Numbered from the stretch's first letter, positions 1 to 8,901 are shown. The stretch: DNA of 64,000 bases from Mesorhizobium sp. (GCA_004020315.1 SAQG01000004.1:1-64000), one strand, 5' to 3'. Notes: generated by a model from the sequence alone, not told the origin. Translations and numbers: made by a program.

Positions 1-38
1 AACTGTCACCCATGCAATCGGTCCATTCTGTTACCTAT

Positions 39-599
39 CTATCCGGTTCGGACAGTATAGACGCCCTTCTCCATCTTGCCGGCCACAATCAGATCGAACC
101 ACGAGCCGGTGCCGGTGCCGCCGAAGAAATCGCCGGCCCGCAGTAGAATGGTGCGTACTCGACCCGCTTCGGCCTCACGGCGAAAGAGGTCTTCCATGGC
201 GACGCGGATGCGGCCCTTCTCGGTCGTCGGGTGGAACGGCGAGTCTTCGGTGATGACCGCCGGCATCGGCGAGCCGTAATTGTAAACGTTGCCTGGAGCG
301 AGGTGCAATGCGTCGTTCGCCCGGCAGGCGGCCATGACGTTCTCGGCCATCGGCAGGCACTTGCCCCAGTCGGTGTAGATCGGGTTGAGGCCGTTGAAGA
401 TGATGTCGACGCCTTCGGTGGCGCGGATAAGCGCTTCGCGATCGAGGCCGTCGCCGGCGACGGCGGTGGCGCCTGTGAGTTCTGCCGGCATCTTGCCGCT
501 GCGGGTGATGGCCCGGACATCGTAGCCGGCGTTGATGAAGGCCTTGGCCACCACGCGGCCGAGCCGGCCATTGGCACCCAGAATTGCGATCTCGGTCAT
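39..599 (-). CDS. NAD(P)-binding NmrA/SDR-type oxidoreductase, C-terminally truncated
   Basis: Reads from ATG at 599 and starts MTEIAILGANGRLGRVVAKAF, a Rossmann dinucleotide-binding motif (GANGRLG at about residues 7-13), followed by a region typical of atypical short-chain dehydrogenases of the NmrA/epimerase type. The longer frame to 647 adds an Arg/Thr-rich leader that does not look native. The product is 186 residues, while relatives usually have about 300. The homologous sequence stops at GVYT and ends within four residues at a TAG, so the substrate-binding C-terminal third is missing. It is divergent from a LysR-type gene, the usual arrangement for a regulator and its target. The actual substrate cannot be told, and the truncation probably makes it inactive. 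Confidence 0.62.
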   Translation of the reverse strand: MTEIAILGANGRLGRVVAKAFINAGYDVRAITRSGKMPAELTGATAVAGDGLDREALIRATEGVDIIFNGLNPIYTDWGKCLPMAENVMAACRANDALHLAPGNVYNYGSPMPAVITEDSPFHPTTEKGRIRVAMEDLFRREAEAGRVRTILLRAGDFFGGTGTGSWFDLIVAGKMEKGVYTVRTG

Positions 600-693
600 T
601 CTTCGTCTCCGTGTTTGTGTTGCGGTTACAATATGATCCGCTCGCAAACGAATGGAAATTGACTGAATTTGGCGGTGTGATATTCAGTTTTGA
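600..693. promoter_or_regulatory. Divergent promoter region with a LysR-type inverted repeat
   Basis: This gap separates the divergent starts at 599 (minus) and 694 (plus). It contains a 7-bp inverted repeat, ACTGAAT at 662-668 and ATTCAGT at 682-688, and a shorter one, ATTCA 682-686 with TGAAT 691-695. The decamer GAATGGAAAT occurs at 650-659 and again at 692-701, over the LysR start. Such dyads are typical of LysR-family autoregulatory sites, but the assignment is inferred from position. Confidence 0.4.
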
Positions 694-1606
694 ATGGAAA
701 TCGATTGGAACCTTATCAAGAGTTTCGTCACCGTGGCGGAAACCGGCAGCCTGTCTGCTGCCGCGCGCAAGCTGGCCGCAAGCCAGCCGACGCTGGGCCG
801 CCATATCGCCGAGCTGGAGCAGGCGCTCGGCGTCACCCTGTTCCCGGCGCGGGCGGCGCGGCTACGCGCTGACGGAAGCCGGCAGCACGCTCTATGAACG
901 CGGCCGGGCGGTGAGTGAGCAGGCGAGTGCCTTTTCGCTATTGGCGCTGGGATCGGTCGAGGCGATAGAGGGCACGGTGCGCATTGCCGCCAGCGAGGTG
1001 GTGGCGGCCTATGTCCTGCCCGAGATCACAGCTCGGCTGGGCGCCGAGGAACCCGGTATCGAGGTCGAGATCGTCGCGTCGAACCAGGTCGAGAATCTTT
1101 TGCGCCGCGATGCCGACATCGCCATCCGCATGGTCAAGCCGGCACAGAACGAACTGGTGGCGCGCAAGGTGACCGACATTCCGCTCCGCGCCTGCGCGGC
1201 AAAATCCTATCTCGACCGGCGCGGCCGTCCGCGCGAACCCGGCGATCTTGCCGGCCACGACCTGATCGGCTTCGACCGCAGCGATGAGATCATTCGCGGC
1301 TTTGCCCAATTCGGTGTCCCGCTCACCCGCAATGCCTTCCGCTTCAGGACCGACAACCAAATCGTGCTGTGGGAGGCGGTGCGGGCGGGAAACGGCATCG
1401 GCTTTGGCCAGGAACCGCTGGCCGACCTCGATCCGCTGATGGAGACAGTGCTGCCGGGTCTCGCGCTGCCGACGCTGCCAGTATGGCTGGCCATGCACCG
1501 CGACGTGCGCACCAACGTGCGCATTCGCCGTGTCGCAGATTTCCTCTATGAGGAGCTGAAGCGCTATTCTGCCGGTGCGGGCTCGGGAGAAAATTCTGCG
1601 CGGTGA
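694..1606 (+). pseudogene. LysR-family transcriptional regulator, frameshifted
   Basis: The first frame from ATG 694 gives a normal LysR winged-helix N-terminus (MEIDWNLIKSFVTVAETGSL then the ALGVTLF end of the recognition region). At about 843-846 the reading must jump one base to continue as RRGYALTEAG and then a full substrate-binding domain to 1606. Dropping one C from the CCC run at 844-846 restores a continuous protein of roughly 303 residues, the usual LysR length. The gene is thus broken by what looks like a single-base insertion, real or a sequencing error. It is divergent from the truncated oxidoreductase, and its end overlaps the convergent MFS gene by 43 nt. Confidence 0.8.
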
Positions 1607-2745
1607 GCGAGCCCGGCCATCAAAAATACGACGACCAGCAGTCCCGACAAAGCAACGAAGATCGGACCGAAGCTTGAGTGCTCGGCGATGAAGCCGATTG
1701 CCGACGGCGCCACGAGAATGCCGGAATAGCCCATTGTGGTGACGACGCTCATACCGGTGCCGGACGACATGCCTTCCTGATTGCCACCGGCCGAAAACAG
1801 GATCGGCACCATATTGGCGATGCCGAAACCGCAAAAGGCAAAAGCTGAGATGGCGAGCCAGGGTGAGGGTGCCAGCCCGGCTACCAGCATACCGGCAGCG
1901 GCGACAAGGGCCGAGACGCGCAGTGTCGTCACCGCACCGAAACGGTTGCGGACCCCGTCGCCGAGGAAGCGGATGACGGCCATGACGCCAGAAAAGGCGG
2001 CGTAGGCAAGGCCAGCGATGGCAAGATCGGCGCCGAGTTCCTGTTGCAGGTAAAGCGCCGCCCAGTCGAGCACCGCACCCTCGGAGATCATCGTCAGCAG
2101 CGCCATCAGTCCGACCAGATAGACCAGCGGATTTCCAGGCAGCGCGAATTTGTGATGCTCAGTCACCTGAGGCTTATCCTCGGCGACTAAGTAGCGGACT
2201 GCCACTGCAATCACGGCGAAAGCGAGAGCCGTCACGACTGTCGCGTGGGCGAGATGACCGTAGTTCTGGATGGCGAAGCCACCGAGAGCGCCGCCGGCGA
2301 AACCGCCAAGGCTCCAGAAGCCGTGCGAGGACGACATGATGGCGCGGGACAAGCGCCGTTCCACCGTGACCGCATTGGCGTTCATGGCGACATCCATGCC
2401 GCCGATCGAACCGCCGAAGATGAACATGGCGATGGCCGCCAGCGGCACGTTGGGGGCCAGCGCCACAACCAGCAGGCCGAAGCTGCCGATGAGACCGAAC
2501 CAGCGCAGCACGGTGCGCGACCCATGCCTGGAGATCAGGTGGCCGCACCAAGTCATGGCTGTGACCGCGCCGGCGCCGAACAGCAGGATCAGCAGGCCAA
2601 GCGTAAACTTGCTGATATCCAGCCGGGTCAGGACCACCGGGATCTGCGGCGCCCAGGCGCCGGTCAAAAAGCCATTGGCGAGGAAGATGGCCGCCACGGC
2701 CCATCGTCCACGAATGGCGGTCTGCATGACGTTTAGGGTGGCCAT
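1564..2745 (-). CDS. MFS transporter
   Basis: A 393-residue, strongly hydrophobic protein with about twelve predicted membrane segments. It has the features of the major facilitator superfamily: a first helix ending NGFLTGAWAPQIP, and a short basic loop after helix 2 (SRHGSRTVLRW). It resembles the COG0738 fucose permease-like group, but no substrate can be inferred. The start was placed at ATG 2745 (MATLNVMQTAIRGRW); the open frame runs to 2964 but the extra 73 residues are Arg/Pro-rich and unlike a transporter. ATG 2727 is an alternative. Its 3' end overlaps the LysR pseudogene tail-to-tail. Confidence 0.85.
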   Translation of the reverse strand: MATLNVMQTAIRGRWAVAAIFLANGFLTGAWAPQIPVVLTRLDISKFTLGLLILLFGAGAVTAMTWCGHLISRHGSRTVLRWFGLIGSFGLLVVALAPNVPLAAIAMFIFGGSIGGMDVAMNANAVTVERRLSRAIMSSSHGFWSLGGFAGGALGGFAIQNYGHLAHATVVTALAFAVIAVAVRYLVAEDKPQVTEHHKFALPGNPLVYLVGLMALLTMISEGAVLDWAALYLQQELGADLAIAGLAYAAFSGVMAVIRFLGDGVRNRFGAVTTLRVSALVAAAGMLVAGLAPSPWLAISAFAFCGFGIANMVPILFSAGGNQEGMSSGTGMSVVTTMGYSGILVAPSAIGFIAEHSSFGPIFVALSGLLVVVFLMAGLAHRAEFSPEPAPAE

Positions 2746-2878
2746 CGTGTAGAATCCGATGCGAAAAATAGCTTCGCGCGGCAAATTAGATCGATTCAAT
2801 TTCCAGTCAAGCGCTCGTTCTTGAAAAGTGGTTGGGCCAAGCGACTCACTTGAACCCGCGTAGTGAGAGCAGATCGGG

Positions 2879-3187
2879 TTAGTGATCCCTGGGGCGTCTT
2901 GCCTCGAACTCCGCCTTCTTGGCATCGGAGGCCTCGGTCTGGTTGAGCGCCTGCCATTCGGCATAGGGCATGCCGTAGATGATCTCGCGCGACTGGTCCT
3001 TGCTGAGATCGACGCCCTCGGCCTCCGCGGCGTCGCGATACCAGTTTGAGAGGCAGTTGCGGCAGAAGCCGGCGAGGTTCATCAAGTCGATGTTCTGCAC
3101 GTCCGTCCGTTCGCGCAGATGCGCCACCAGCCGGCGGAAGGCGGCGGCTTCGAAATCGCGTTTCTGCTCGTCGCTGAGTTCGGTCAT
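2879..3187 (-). CDS. DUF1244 family protein
   Basis: A 102-residue protein recognisable as DUF1244 by a compact helical sequence with the conserved motif AGFCRNCLSNWYRDAA near residues 43-58 and a downstream YGMPYAEW. The function of the family is not established; the two cysteines may bind metal or be redox active. The start at 3187 is preceded by a strong ribosome-binding site, AAGGAGG, eight bases away, and rules out the longer frame to 3268. It lies 10 bp after the N-formylglutamate amidohydrolase gene, so the two are almost certainly co-transcribed. Confidence 0.85.
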   Translation of the reverse strand: MTELSDEQKRDFEAAAFRRLVAHLRERTDVQNIDLMNLAGFCRNCLSNWYRDAAEAEGVDLSKDQSREIIYGMPYAEWQALNQTEASDAKKAEFEARRPRDH

Positions 3188-3197
3188 CGAAACCTCC

Positions 3198-3995
3198 TTA
3201 CACCAGCCCGGTGCGCGAGCCGAATCGTTTGACCTGATGTATATCGGGACGGCGGTTGATCGCGTCAACGATCGGCGCTAGCCGTTCGGCCCAGGCGACC
3301 GCATCCTTTCGATCGGCGATCAGGTCTTGGCGGATTTCGATCAGCGCATGGGCAAAGCCGTTGACGATGGCATGCCTGAACATGGTGTCGCCGCGCAATG
3401 CGCCGTCATAGGGCTCGTTGTCGCCGACGATAAGACTTTTGTCCTCGGCAAGCATATCGATCAGCGGTCGTGCCACGCGGTCGTCGCGATCCCACAAGAT
3501 ACCAACATGCCAGGGGCGCACGAATCCCTGCATGAACGGGGTGAAGGAATGTATCGAAAAGATGAAGGGGGCGCTTGCGGAAGCCTGCGCCACCGAGGCG
3601 ATCATGGCGCCGACGGCGTCATGATAGGGTCGGTAGAAGCGGTCGAGCCGCCTTTCGCGCTCTTCCCAGGCCATGGGATAGTTTCCCGAAATGACGGTGC
3701 CGTCATAGAGTTGGCGGATCAGCGTCGGATCGTCCTCGCCGCGATTGGGGTCGATCAGAAGCCGCGAAAAGTTGGCGAGTACCGCCGGCACGCCGAGCAA
3801 AGTCGCCAATTCGCGCGTCACCGTCTCGACACCGATGTCGTAGGCGATATGGCGGTCGAATTCCGTCGCCGGCAAGCCGAGGATGCCATACTCTTCCGGC
3901 AGGTCGCGACGGGCGTGATCGGCCAGGAGCACGATGCCTCGCCTGCGGTCGCCTTCGACGATATCGAAAGGCGCGAAAACTGTGGATCGGGTCAT
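3198..3995 (-). CDS. N-formylglutamate amidohydrolase family protein
   Basis: A 265-residue member of the N-formylglutamate amidohydrolase (HutG/FGase) family, zinc-type hydrolases acting on N-formylglutamate or related N-acyl amino acids. Family features are ADHARRDLPEEYG near the N-terminus, the DIG element, the conserved SRLLIDPNRGEDDPTLI block, and FSIHSFTPF. No hut genes are nearby, so a role in histidine degradation is not supported by context. The frame is open back to 4439, but the family start fits ATG 3995 (MTRSTVFAPFDIVEG). It is the first gene of a pair with the DUF1244 gene. Confidence 0.85.
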   Translation of the reverse strand: MTRSTVFAPFDIVEGDRRRGIVLLADHARRDLPEEYGILGLPATEFDRHIAYDIGVETVTRELATLLGVPAVLANFSRLLIDPNRGEDDPTLIRQLYDGTVISGNYPMAWEERERRLDRFYRPYHDAVGAMIASVAQASASAPFIFSIHSFTPFMQGFVRPWHVGILWDRDDRVARPLIDMLAEDKSLIVGDNEPYDGALRGDTMFRHAIVNGFAHALIEIRQDLIADRKDAVAWAERLAPIVDAINRRPDIHQVKRFGSRTGLV

Positions 3996-4211
3996 CGGCG
4001 GGAATTGGTCTGTTCGCTGGCTTCCGGGGAGGGTGGTATCGTCATTCCCACGAAGGGGACGCTTGCGCAATGCCGTCGTTTGGCCACGGTTTCTGCGGAA
4101 ATCTGGCAGAAGGCGACGGACCGTGCGCCGGAGCCTTTCTAAATCGATTGGAATTGAGCAAAAGGGCGCGTTGACATGCGCCCGGACTTTTCCGAAAAGG
4201 GGCGTTGAGAG

Positions 4212-4730
4212 ATGCAAATGTGGTTCTTGAGAGGTTTCAGGATGGGTTCCGCCGGCAGGCCGCGCGTGCGCTATGCCTTCGCCATGCCGCTCCTGACCTT
4301 TGCTGTGGGCCTCGCCGCGATGGTTGCTGCCTCGCCGGCGCGCGCCGATTTCCGTGTCTGCAACGCCACGCAGAATCTGGTCGGCGTCGGCATCGGCTAT
4401 CGCGCCAAGGCCGGCTGGATCACCGAAGGCTGGTGGCACATCGAAGGATCGAGCTGCAAGACGTTGATCGAAGGGCCGCTGTCATCAAGGTTTTACTATC
4501 TTTATGCAGAAGACGCCGAGCGTGGCGGGCGCTGGGATGGCCCGATCAATATGTGCGTGGCCGAAAAAGAGTTCAAGATCGCCGGCGTTGCCGATTGCGT
4601 CGCCCGGGGCTTTCAGCGCGCCGGATTCCAGGAATATGACACGGGCGAGCAGGCAAGCTGGATGGTCCAGCTGACCGATGACCCCGCAACGGGGGGCGTT
4701 CCAGCCGCCCCGGGAACAAACAGTCAATGA
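4212..4730 (+). CDS. DUF1036 secreted/periplasmic protein
   Basis: A 172-residue protein with an N-terminal hydrophobic segment ending in ASPARA, a plausible signal peptidase I site around residue 45, followed by a DUF1036 domain (DFRVCNATQ, then GWITEGWWHIEGSSC, YYLYAEDAERGG). DUF1036 proteins are small exported proteins of unknown function, common in alphaproteobacteria. A nearer start at ATG 4242 (MGSAGRPRV) is possible. The stop codon overlaps the pyk start in ATGA, so translation of pyk is probably coupled to this gene. A hairpin GGGCGC/GCGCCC lies upstream at 4164-4183. Confidence 0.82.
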   Translation: MQMWFLRGFRMGSAGRPRVRYAFAMPLLTFAVGLAAMVAASPARADFRVCNATQNLVGVGIGYRAKAGWITEGWWHIEGSSCKTLIEGPLSSRFYYLYAEDAERGGRWDGPINMCVAEKEFKIAGVADCVARGFQRAGFQEYDTGEQASWMVQLTDDPATGGVPAAPGTNSQ

Positions 4731-6163
4731 GACGCAGCCGCAAGGTCAAGATACTCGCCACCATCGGTCCGGCCTCCTCCTCCGAAGACATGCTGAAGAA
4801 GCTCTTCGAAGCCGGCGCCGACGTGTTTCGCATCAATATGAGCCACACCGATCATGAGTTGATGCGCACACTTGTCGGTCGCATCCGCACCGTCGAGAAA
4901 GCGGTCGGCCGGCCGATCGGCATTCTCGCCGACCTGCAGGGGCCCAAGCTTCGGGTCGGCAAATTCACCAACAGCAAGGAGACGCTGACACTCGGTCAGA
5001 CCTTCACGCTCGACGACAATCCCGAGCCCGGCAATTCGGCCAGGGTCTATCTGCCCCATCCCGAAATCCTGAGATCGGTCGAGGCAGGTCACCGTCTTTT
5101 GATCGACGACGGCAAGCTCGAGCTGAAGGCGGTGAAGAGCGATGGCAAGGCGATCGTCTGTATTGTCGTCGCCGGCACCAGCATCTCCGACAAGAAGGGC
5201 GTCAGCCTGCCCGATACCGATCTGCCGGTCGGCGCGCTGACCGAAAAGGACCGCAGGGATCTCGATGCGGTGCTGGCCACCGGCGTCGACTGGGTGGCGC
5301 TGTCATTCGTCCAGCGGCCGGAGGATCTGGCGGAAGCGCGCAAGATCGCGCGCGGCCGGGCGCTGATCATGGCCAAGATCGAAAAGCCGCAGGCCGTCGC
5401 CCGGCTCGCCGAGATCATCGAACTTTCGGACGCCTTGATGGTCGCCCGCGGCGATCTCGGCGTCGAAATGCCGCTCGAAGCCGTGCCCGGCATCCAGAAG
5501 CAGATCACTCGCGCCGCGCGCCGCGCCGGCAAGCCGGTGGTGATCGCCACGCAGATGCTGGAATCGATGATCACCGCGCCGGTGCCGACCCGCGCAGAGG
5601 TGTCGGACGTCTCGATCGCCGTGTTCGAAGGCGCCGACGCCATCATGCTCTCGGCGGAGTCCGCGGCCGGCGCCTACCCGGTCGAGGCGGTGGCGATGAT
5701 GAACCGCATCGCCAGCAAGGTCGAAACCGACCCGACCTATGCCGGCATCATCAATGCGCAGCGCTCGGAGCCGGAAGCGACCGGTGCCGACGCCATCTCG
5801 CTCGCCGCCCGCGAAATTGCCGAGACGCTGAAACTGTCGGCGATCATCAGCTATACGGCGTCGGGCACGACCGGCCTGCGCGCCGCGCGCGAGCGGCCGC
5901 AGGTGCCGATCGTCGCGCTGTCGCCGATCGTCAACACCGCGCGGCGGCTGTCGCTTCTGTGGGGCACGCATTGCGTCGTCTCGCCCGACGCCATCGACCT
6001 CGACGATATGGTCGACCGCGCCTGCCGCATCGCTTTGGACGAAGGGTTCGGCAAGCCGGGCGACCGGGTCATCATCACGGCCGGCGTGCCGCTGAGGACG
6101 CCGGGCTCCACCAACATGCTGCGCATCGCCTATGTCGGGTCGGACGTGCAGGCCCGCCGCTAA
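4727..6163 (+). CDS. pyk: Pyruvate kinase
   Basis: A 478-residue pyruvate kinase, which converts phosphoenolpyruvate and ADP to pyruvate and ATP at the end of glycolysis. The sequence shows the substrate and cation site (FRINMSH), ADLQGPKLRVG, the signature MAKIEKPQAV with the catalytic lysine, ARGDLGVEMP, and MLSAESAAGAYPVEAV, followed by the C-terminal allosteric-type domain. The length is normal. The start overlaps the DUF1036 stop by 4 bp, an unusual linkage that suggests translational coupling. The other glycolytic genes of the window lie more than 32 kb away. Confidence 0.97.
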   Translation: MRRSRKVKILATIGPASSSEDMLKKLFEAGADVFRINMSHTDHELMRTLVGRIRTVEKAVGRPIGILADLQGPKLRVGKFTNSKETLTLGQTFTLDDNPEPGNSARVYLPHPEILRSVEAGHRLLIDDGKLELKAVKSDGKAIVCIVVAGTSISDKKGVSLPDTDLPVGALTEKDRRDLDAVLATGVDWVALSFVQRPEDLAEARKIARGRALIMAKIEKPQAVARLAEIIELSDALMVARGDLGVEMPLEAVPGIQKQITRAARRAGKPVVIATQMLESMITAPVPTRAEVSDVSIAVFEGADAIMLSAESAAGAYPVEAVAMMNRIASKVETDPTYAGIINAQRSEPEATGADAISLAAREIAETLKLSAIISYTASGTTGLRAARERPQVPIVALSPIVNTARRLSLLWGTHCVVSPDAIDLDDMVDRACRIALDEGFGKPGDRVIITAGVPLRTPGSTNMLRIAYVGSDVQARR

Positions 6164-6173
6164 ATGCAATCGC

Positions 6174-6319
6174 CCAAGACGCGCAGCGATCTTGGCATGA
6201 CAACAACGCCTTAAAGCGCGTCGCGTGAATCCGCGACGGGCTTTAGGCCGCTCACCGGCGAATTCACCAAACTGCCTCTATGGGACCAGGAGCGCAGAGA
6301 CTTACTGGCTCCAACCGAA
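6174..6319. repeat. Post-pyk intergenic palindromes
   Basis: Two dyads follow pyk. CCAAGA 6174-6179 pairs with TCTTGG 6190-6195. A longer hairpin runs 6212-6245: TAAAGC pairs with GCTTTA and GTCGCG with CGCGAC around a 6-base loop. Neither is followed by a clear T-run. The longer one resembles short palindromes scattered between genes in Mesorhizobium; it may act as transcript end or mRNA stabiliser. The rest of the gap holds nothing recognisable. Confidence 0.5.
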
Positions 6320-6523
6320 TCAAGTCGGTGAGGCGACGGCGAGTACGATCGAGATTATCAGCAAGAGCGGCCCCATCCATTTGAAATAGCTGGGAAGGCG
6401 TGCCAACCAAGCCTGTTGTCCAGCTTGGGGTGGGTTTGGCATCGGAAGGAACCCGTAGCCGACGCCCGACATCCACAGACCGGCGCAAAACATTATGAAC
6501 TCGTCGATGTAAGCTGCAATCAT
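6320..6523 (-). CDS. Small membrane protein, hypothetical
   Basis: A 67-residue frame with two hydrophobic segments (about residues 8-27 and 49-65) separated by a short polar loop with PNPPQAGQQAWLARLPSYF. The composition and the KWMGPLLLIISIVLAV helix look like a real small inner-membrane protein rather than a chance frame, but the ribosome-binding site is weak and no family was recognised. It stands alone between pyk and the TPR gene, on the opposite strand to pyk. No function is proposed. Confidence 0.45.
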   Translation of the reverse strand: MIAAYIDEFIMFCAGLWMSGVGYGFLPMPNPPQAGQQAWLARLPSYFKWMGPLLLIISIVLAVASPT

Positions 6524-6692
6524 GATAGCCTAACCACCCCAATCCTGGACAGGAAACCACACGTCGTGCTCACCGACAAGCACTGCCGAGACAGGTGAAG
6601 CGACGCAGTGGCTGCATGACCACCGCAAGAACGACAACGATGTTGAAATTGCCGTGGCAGCGTCGCAGTCGAGGCGCACTGGCCCGCCGGTA

Positions 6693-7277
6693 TCAGATAC
6701 CTTCGCCGGCAAGTTCTTCCGAAAGCGTGCCGACCTGATCCTGGGCGCTGCGCAGCATCGGATAGATGCTGAGCACGCGCTGCCAGGCTTCCAGCGCCGA
6801 CTGCTTGTGGCCGGTTACGGCCATGATCTGCGCCAGGCCGGACAGTGCGCCGAAATGGCGCGGCTCGAGCTGCAGCGTGCGGTCGATGTCCGCCATCGAT
6901 TTCCCAAAGTTATTCATCATGAAATGTACGGTGGCGCGCCGGTTCCAGCCTTCGGCATAGGCCGGTTGCAAGGTCACCACCTGGTCGAGGAAGTCGAGTG
7001 CCACGTCGAACTTCTTTTCTTCGATCGCCTTTTGCGACCATTGCATCATCAGGTCGATGGAGGCGCTGCCGGATTGAGACCACTCGTGCGAGATGCGCGC
7101 GGCGATGCGCTCGGCAGCTTTTTCATTGCGCTCGCGCTTCAGGTCGACAAACAGCTGGTCCAGCCTTGCCTCCCTGGTCGTGGCAACCGCAGGGGCGACC
7201 GCATCGTCCGCTTGAGCCGGAAGCGGGGCGGAACCGAACAGAGAAAGCGCCGCGAAGAGGGCAAAAAGAATCCGCAT
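6693..7277 (-). CDS. Periplasmic TPR-repeat protein
   Basis: A 194-residue protein with a cleavable signal peptide (MRILFALFAALSLFGSAPLP, likely cut after AQA at about residue 23) and two or three tetratricopeptide repeats in the C-terminal half (FDVALDFLDQVVTLQPAYAEGW, then FGKSMADIDRTLQLEPRHFG, then QSALEAWQRVLSIYP). TPR modules mediate protein-protein contacts, so an envelope scaffold role is likely; the partner is unknown. It is a single gene with a RIME-like repeat upstream. Confidence 0.8.
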   Translation of the reverse strand: MRILFALFAALSLFGSAPLPAQADDAVAPAVATTREARLDQLFVDLKRERNEKAAERIAARISHEWSQSGSASIDLMMQWSQKAIEEKKFDVALDFLDQVVTLQPAYAEGWNRRATVHFMMNNFGKSMADIDRTLQLEPRHFGALSGLAQIMAVTGHKQSALEAWQRVLSIYPMLRSAQDQVGTLSEELAGEGI

Positions 7278-7348
7278 GGCCGGGAATCTAACCCCGGACA
7301 GCAGATCGTCAAACTGAATTTAACGTGAGAGGGCCGGCAGGCCGGTAC

Positions 7349-7448
7349 TAGAGCGTTACGCGTCCTTTTGGACGCGTAACGGACGCTCTAAAATTTTGAG
7401 TTCCTCGCATCGTAATTTCCGAAAATCGATTCCGATTTTTGGGTCGAC
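7349..7448. repeat. RIME-like two-hairpin intergenic element, copy 1
   Basis: First palindrome: TAGAGCGT 7349-7356 pairs with ACGCTCTA 7383-7390, and GTTACGCGTCC 7355-7365 with GGACGCGTAAC 7370-7380 around TTTT. The second, weaker palindrome centres on CCGAAAATCGATTCCGATTT at 7420-7439. This two-part architecture recurs at seven other places in the window and matches what is known of rhizobial intergenic mosaic elements (RIME). Confidence 0.75.
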
Positions 7449-7497
7449 GCGGTAACATCATGCAAGCACGGAGGCAGGCGCCCCCACGCGAAAAGAC

Positions 7498-7623
7498 TCA
7501 GCCCTGGCGCGCCTTGTAGCGCGGAGCGGTCTTGTTGATGATGTAAACGCGGCCCTTGCGGCGAACCAGCTGGTTGTCGCGATGACGCGCCTTGAGCGCC
7601 TTGAGCGAATTCTTGATCTTCAT
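7498..7623 (-). CDS. rpmJ: 50S ribosomal protein L36, zinc-independent type
   Basis: A 41-residue ribosomal protein L36 ([20 protein letters not shown] onward, ending RYKARQG). It binds the large subunit rRNA. It lacks the Cys-X2-Cys / Cys-His zinc ligands of the canonical form, so it belongs to the C-minus (YkgO-like) type, which in alphaproteobacteria is often the only L36. The frame is open further upstream to 7695, but homology starts at ATG 7623. No strong ribosome-binding site is visible. It is downstream of purK on the same strand, 201 bp apart. Confidence 0.95.
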   Translation of the reverse strand: MKIKNSLKALKARHRDNQLVRRKGRVYIINKTAPRYKARQG

Positions 7624-7667
7624 GGTCTTGCCCGTCGGTCTGGGCCCGGTCTTGGGCCGAATTATTA

Positions 7668-7690
7668 AGGCGCGCTCGGAAAGCGCGCCT
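7668..7690 (-). terminator. Hairpin between purK and rpmJ, possible purK terminator
   Basis: A perfect 9-bp stem, AGGCGCGCT 7668-7676 with AGCGCGCCT 7682-7690, loop of five. On the minus strand it is followed by TTAATAATT, a weak U-rich tract. It lies between the purK stop and the rpmJ start and could end the pur transcript or form part of the rpmJ leader. Confidence 0.5.
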
Positions 7691-7824
7691 CTCAACTTGT
7701 GCGTGGCTCATAAACGAGGAGCCTTGCCCGTGTCAACCGCAAGCATGCTTCATGGACGATGCTAGTGTGGCGGATTTGATTTTCTGCTCAATCGGGGACA
7801 TTAGGGCGGCCCAATCCGATCGCC

Positions 7825-8901
7825 TCAACGGTGCCGGCTCCTTCGCGTAATGTGACCCATCTTGCGGCCGGGGCGCGCTTCGGCCTTGCCGTAGAGATGC
7901 AGCATCAGATCGGGCTCGGCGAGCAGGGCCGGGACACGCAGGACGTCGTCGCCGATCAGGTTTTCCATGACGCAGTCGAAATGGCGGCCGGGATTTCCCA
8001 AGGGCAGGCCGGCGACGGCGCGAATGTGCTGCTCGAACTGCGAGACGATGCAGGCGGCTTCCGTCCAGTGACCGGAATTGTGAACACGCGGGGCGATCTC
8101 ATTGGCCAGCAGCGCGCCGTCGGCAAGGACAAAGAACTCGATGCCGATGACGCCGACATAGTCGAGTGCGGCAAGTATTTCTGCCGCTGCCGCCTGCGCC
8201 GCAGCGGCAGTTTCGGGCCCTATCCTGGCCGGCAGGGTGGAGCTGTGCAGGATGCCGTGGCGGTGGACGTTTTCTGCCGGATCGTAGGCGGCGAGCGAAC
8301 CGTCCATGCCGCGCGCCGCGATCACCGAAATCTCGCGTTCGAAGTCGACGAAGGATTCGAGGATCAGCGGCACGTTGCCCATCGCCTCGCAGGTGCCGGC
8401 AAAGCCGCCGGTTTCCATGTTGCGGAAGACGCGCTGGCCCTTGCCGTCATAGCCCATGCGCCGCGTCTTCAATATGCCGCTGCCGTTGAACTTTTTCAGT
8501 GCCGCCGTCAATTCGTCGTCATTGTCGACGGGACAGAAATCCGCGGTGGGAATGCCGATGCCGTTGAGGAATTTTTTCTCCGCCACCCGGTCCTGCGCCA
8601 CTTCCAGCGCGCGCGCCGGCGGATAGACCGGCACCGTGACGGCAAGCGCGCTGGCGGCCACAACCGGCACGTTCTCGAACTCATAGGTGACGACGGCGCT
8701 GACTGCAGCCAGTTCGGCGAGCGCGGCCGTGTCGTCATAGGCGGCGGCGATCTGCCGGTTGGCGACCTGTGCCGCCGGGCAATCCGGCTGCGGTTCCAGC
8801 ACGACCGTGCGGTAGCCGAGGCGGGCGGCGGCCATGGCCAGCATGCGGCCGAGCTGGCCGCCGCCGATGATACCGATGGTCGATCCTGCGGGCAGGCTCA
8901 T
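7825..8901 (-). CDS. purK: 5-(carboxyamino)imidazole ribonucleotide synthase
   Basis: A 358-residue ATP-grasp enzyme that makes N5-CAIR from AIR, bicarbonate and ATP in purine synthesis. Evidence: N-terminal [20 protein letters not shown], the nucleotide-binding [26 protein letters not shown], and [16 protein letters not shown] near the active site. The length is normal. Its start overlaps the purE stop by 4 bp (ATGA), so the order purE-purK forms a translationally coupled pair catalysing successive steps. Confidence 0.97.
   Translation of the reverse strand: MSLPAGSTIGIIGGGQLGRMLAMAAARLGYRTVVLEPQPDCPAAQVANRQIAAAYDDTAALAELAAVSAVVTYEFENVPVVAASALAVTVPVYPPARALEVAQDRVAEKKFLNGIGIPTADFCPVDNDDELTAALKKFNGSGILKTRRMGYDGKGQRVFRNMETGGFAGTCEAMGNVPLILESFVDFEREISVIAARGMDGSLAAYDPAENVHRHGILHSSTLPARIGPETAAAAQAAAAEILAALDYVGVIGIEFFVLADGALLANEIAPRVHNSGHWTEAACIVSQFEQHIRAVAGLPLGNPGRHFDCVMENLIGDDVLRVPALLAEPDLMLHLYGKAEARPGRKMGHITRRSRHR

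Noticed and set aside
4164..4199. TTGACA at 4171-4176 as a sigma-70 promoter -35 box
   Set aside because: It lies in the loop of a GGGCGC/GCGCCC hairpin and the 17-18 bp downstream position reads GAAAAG, not a -10 element.
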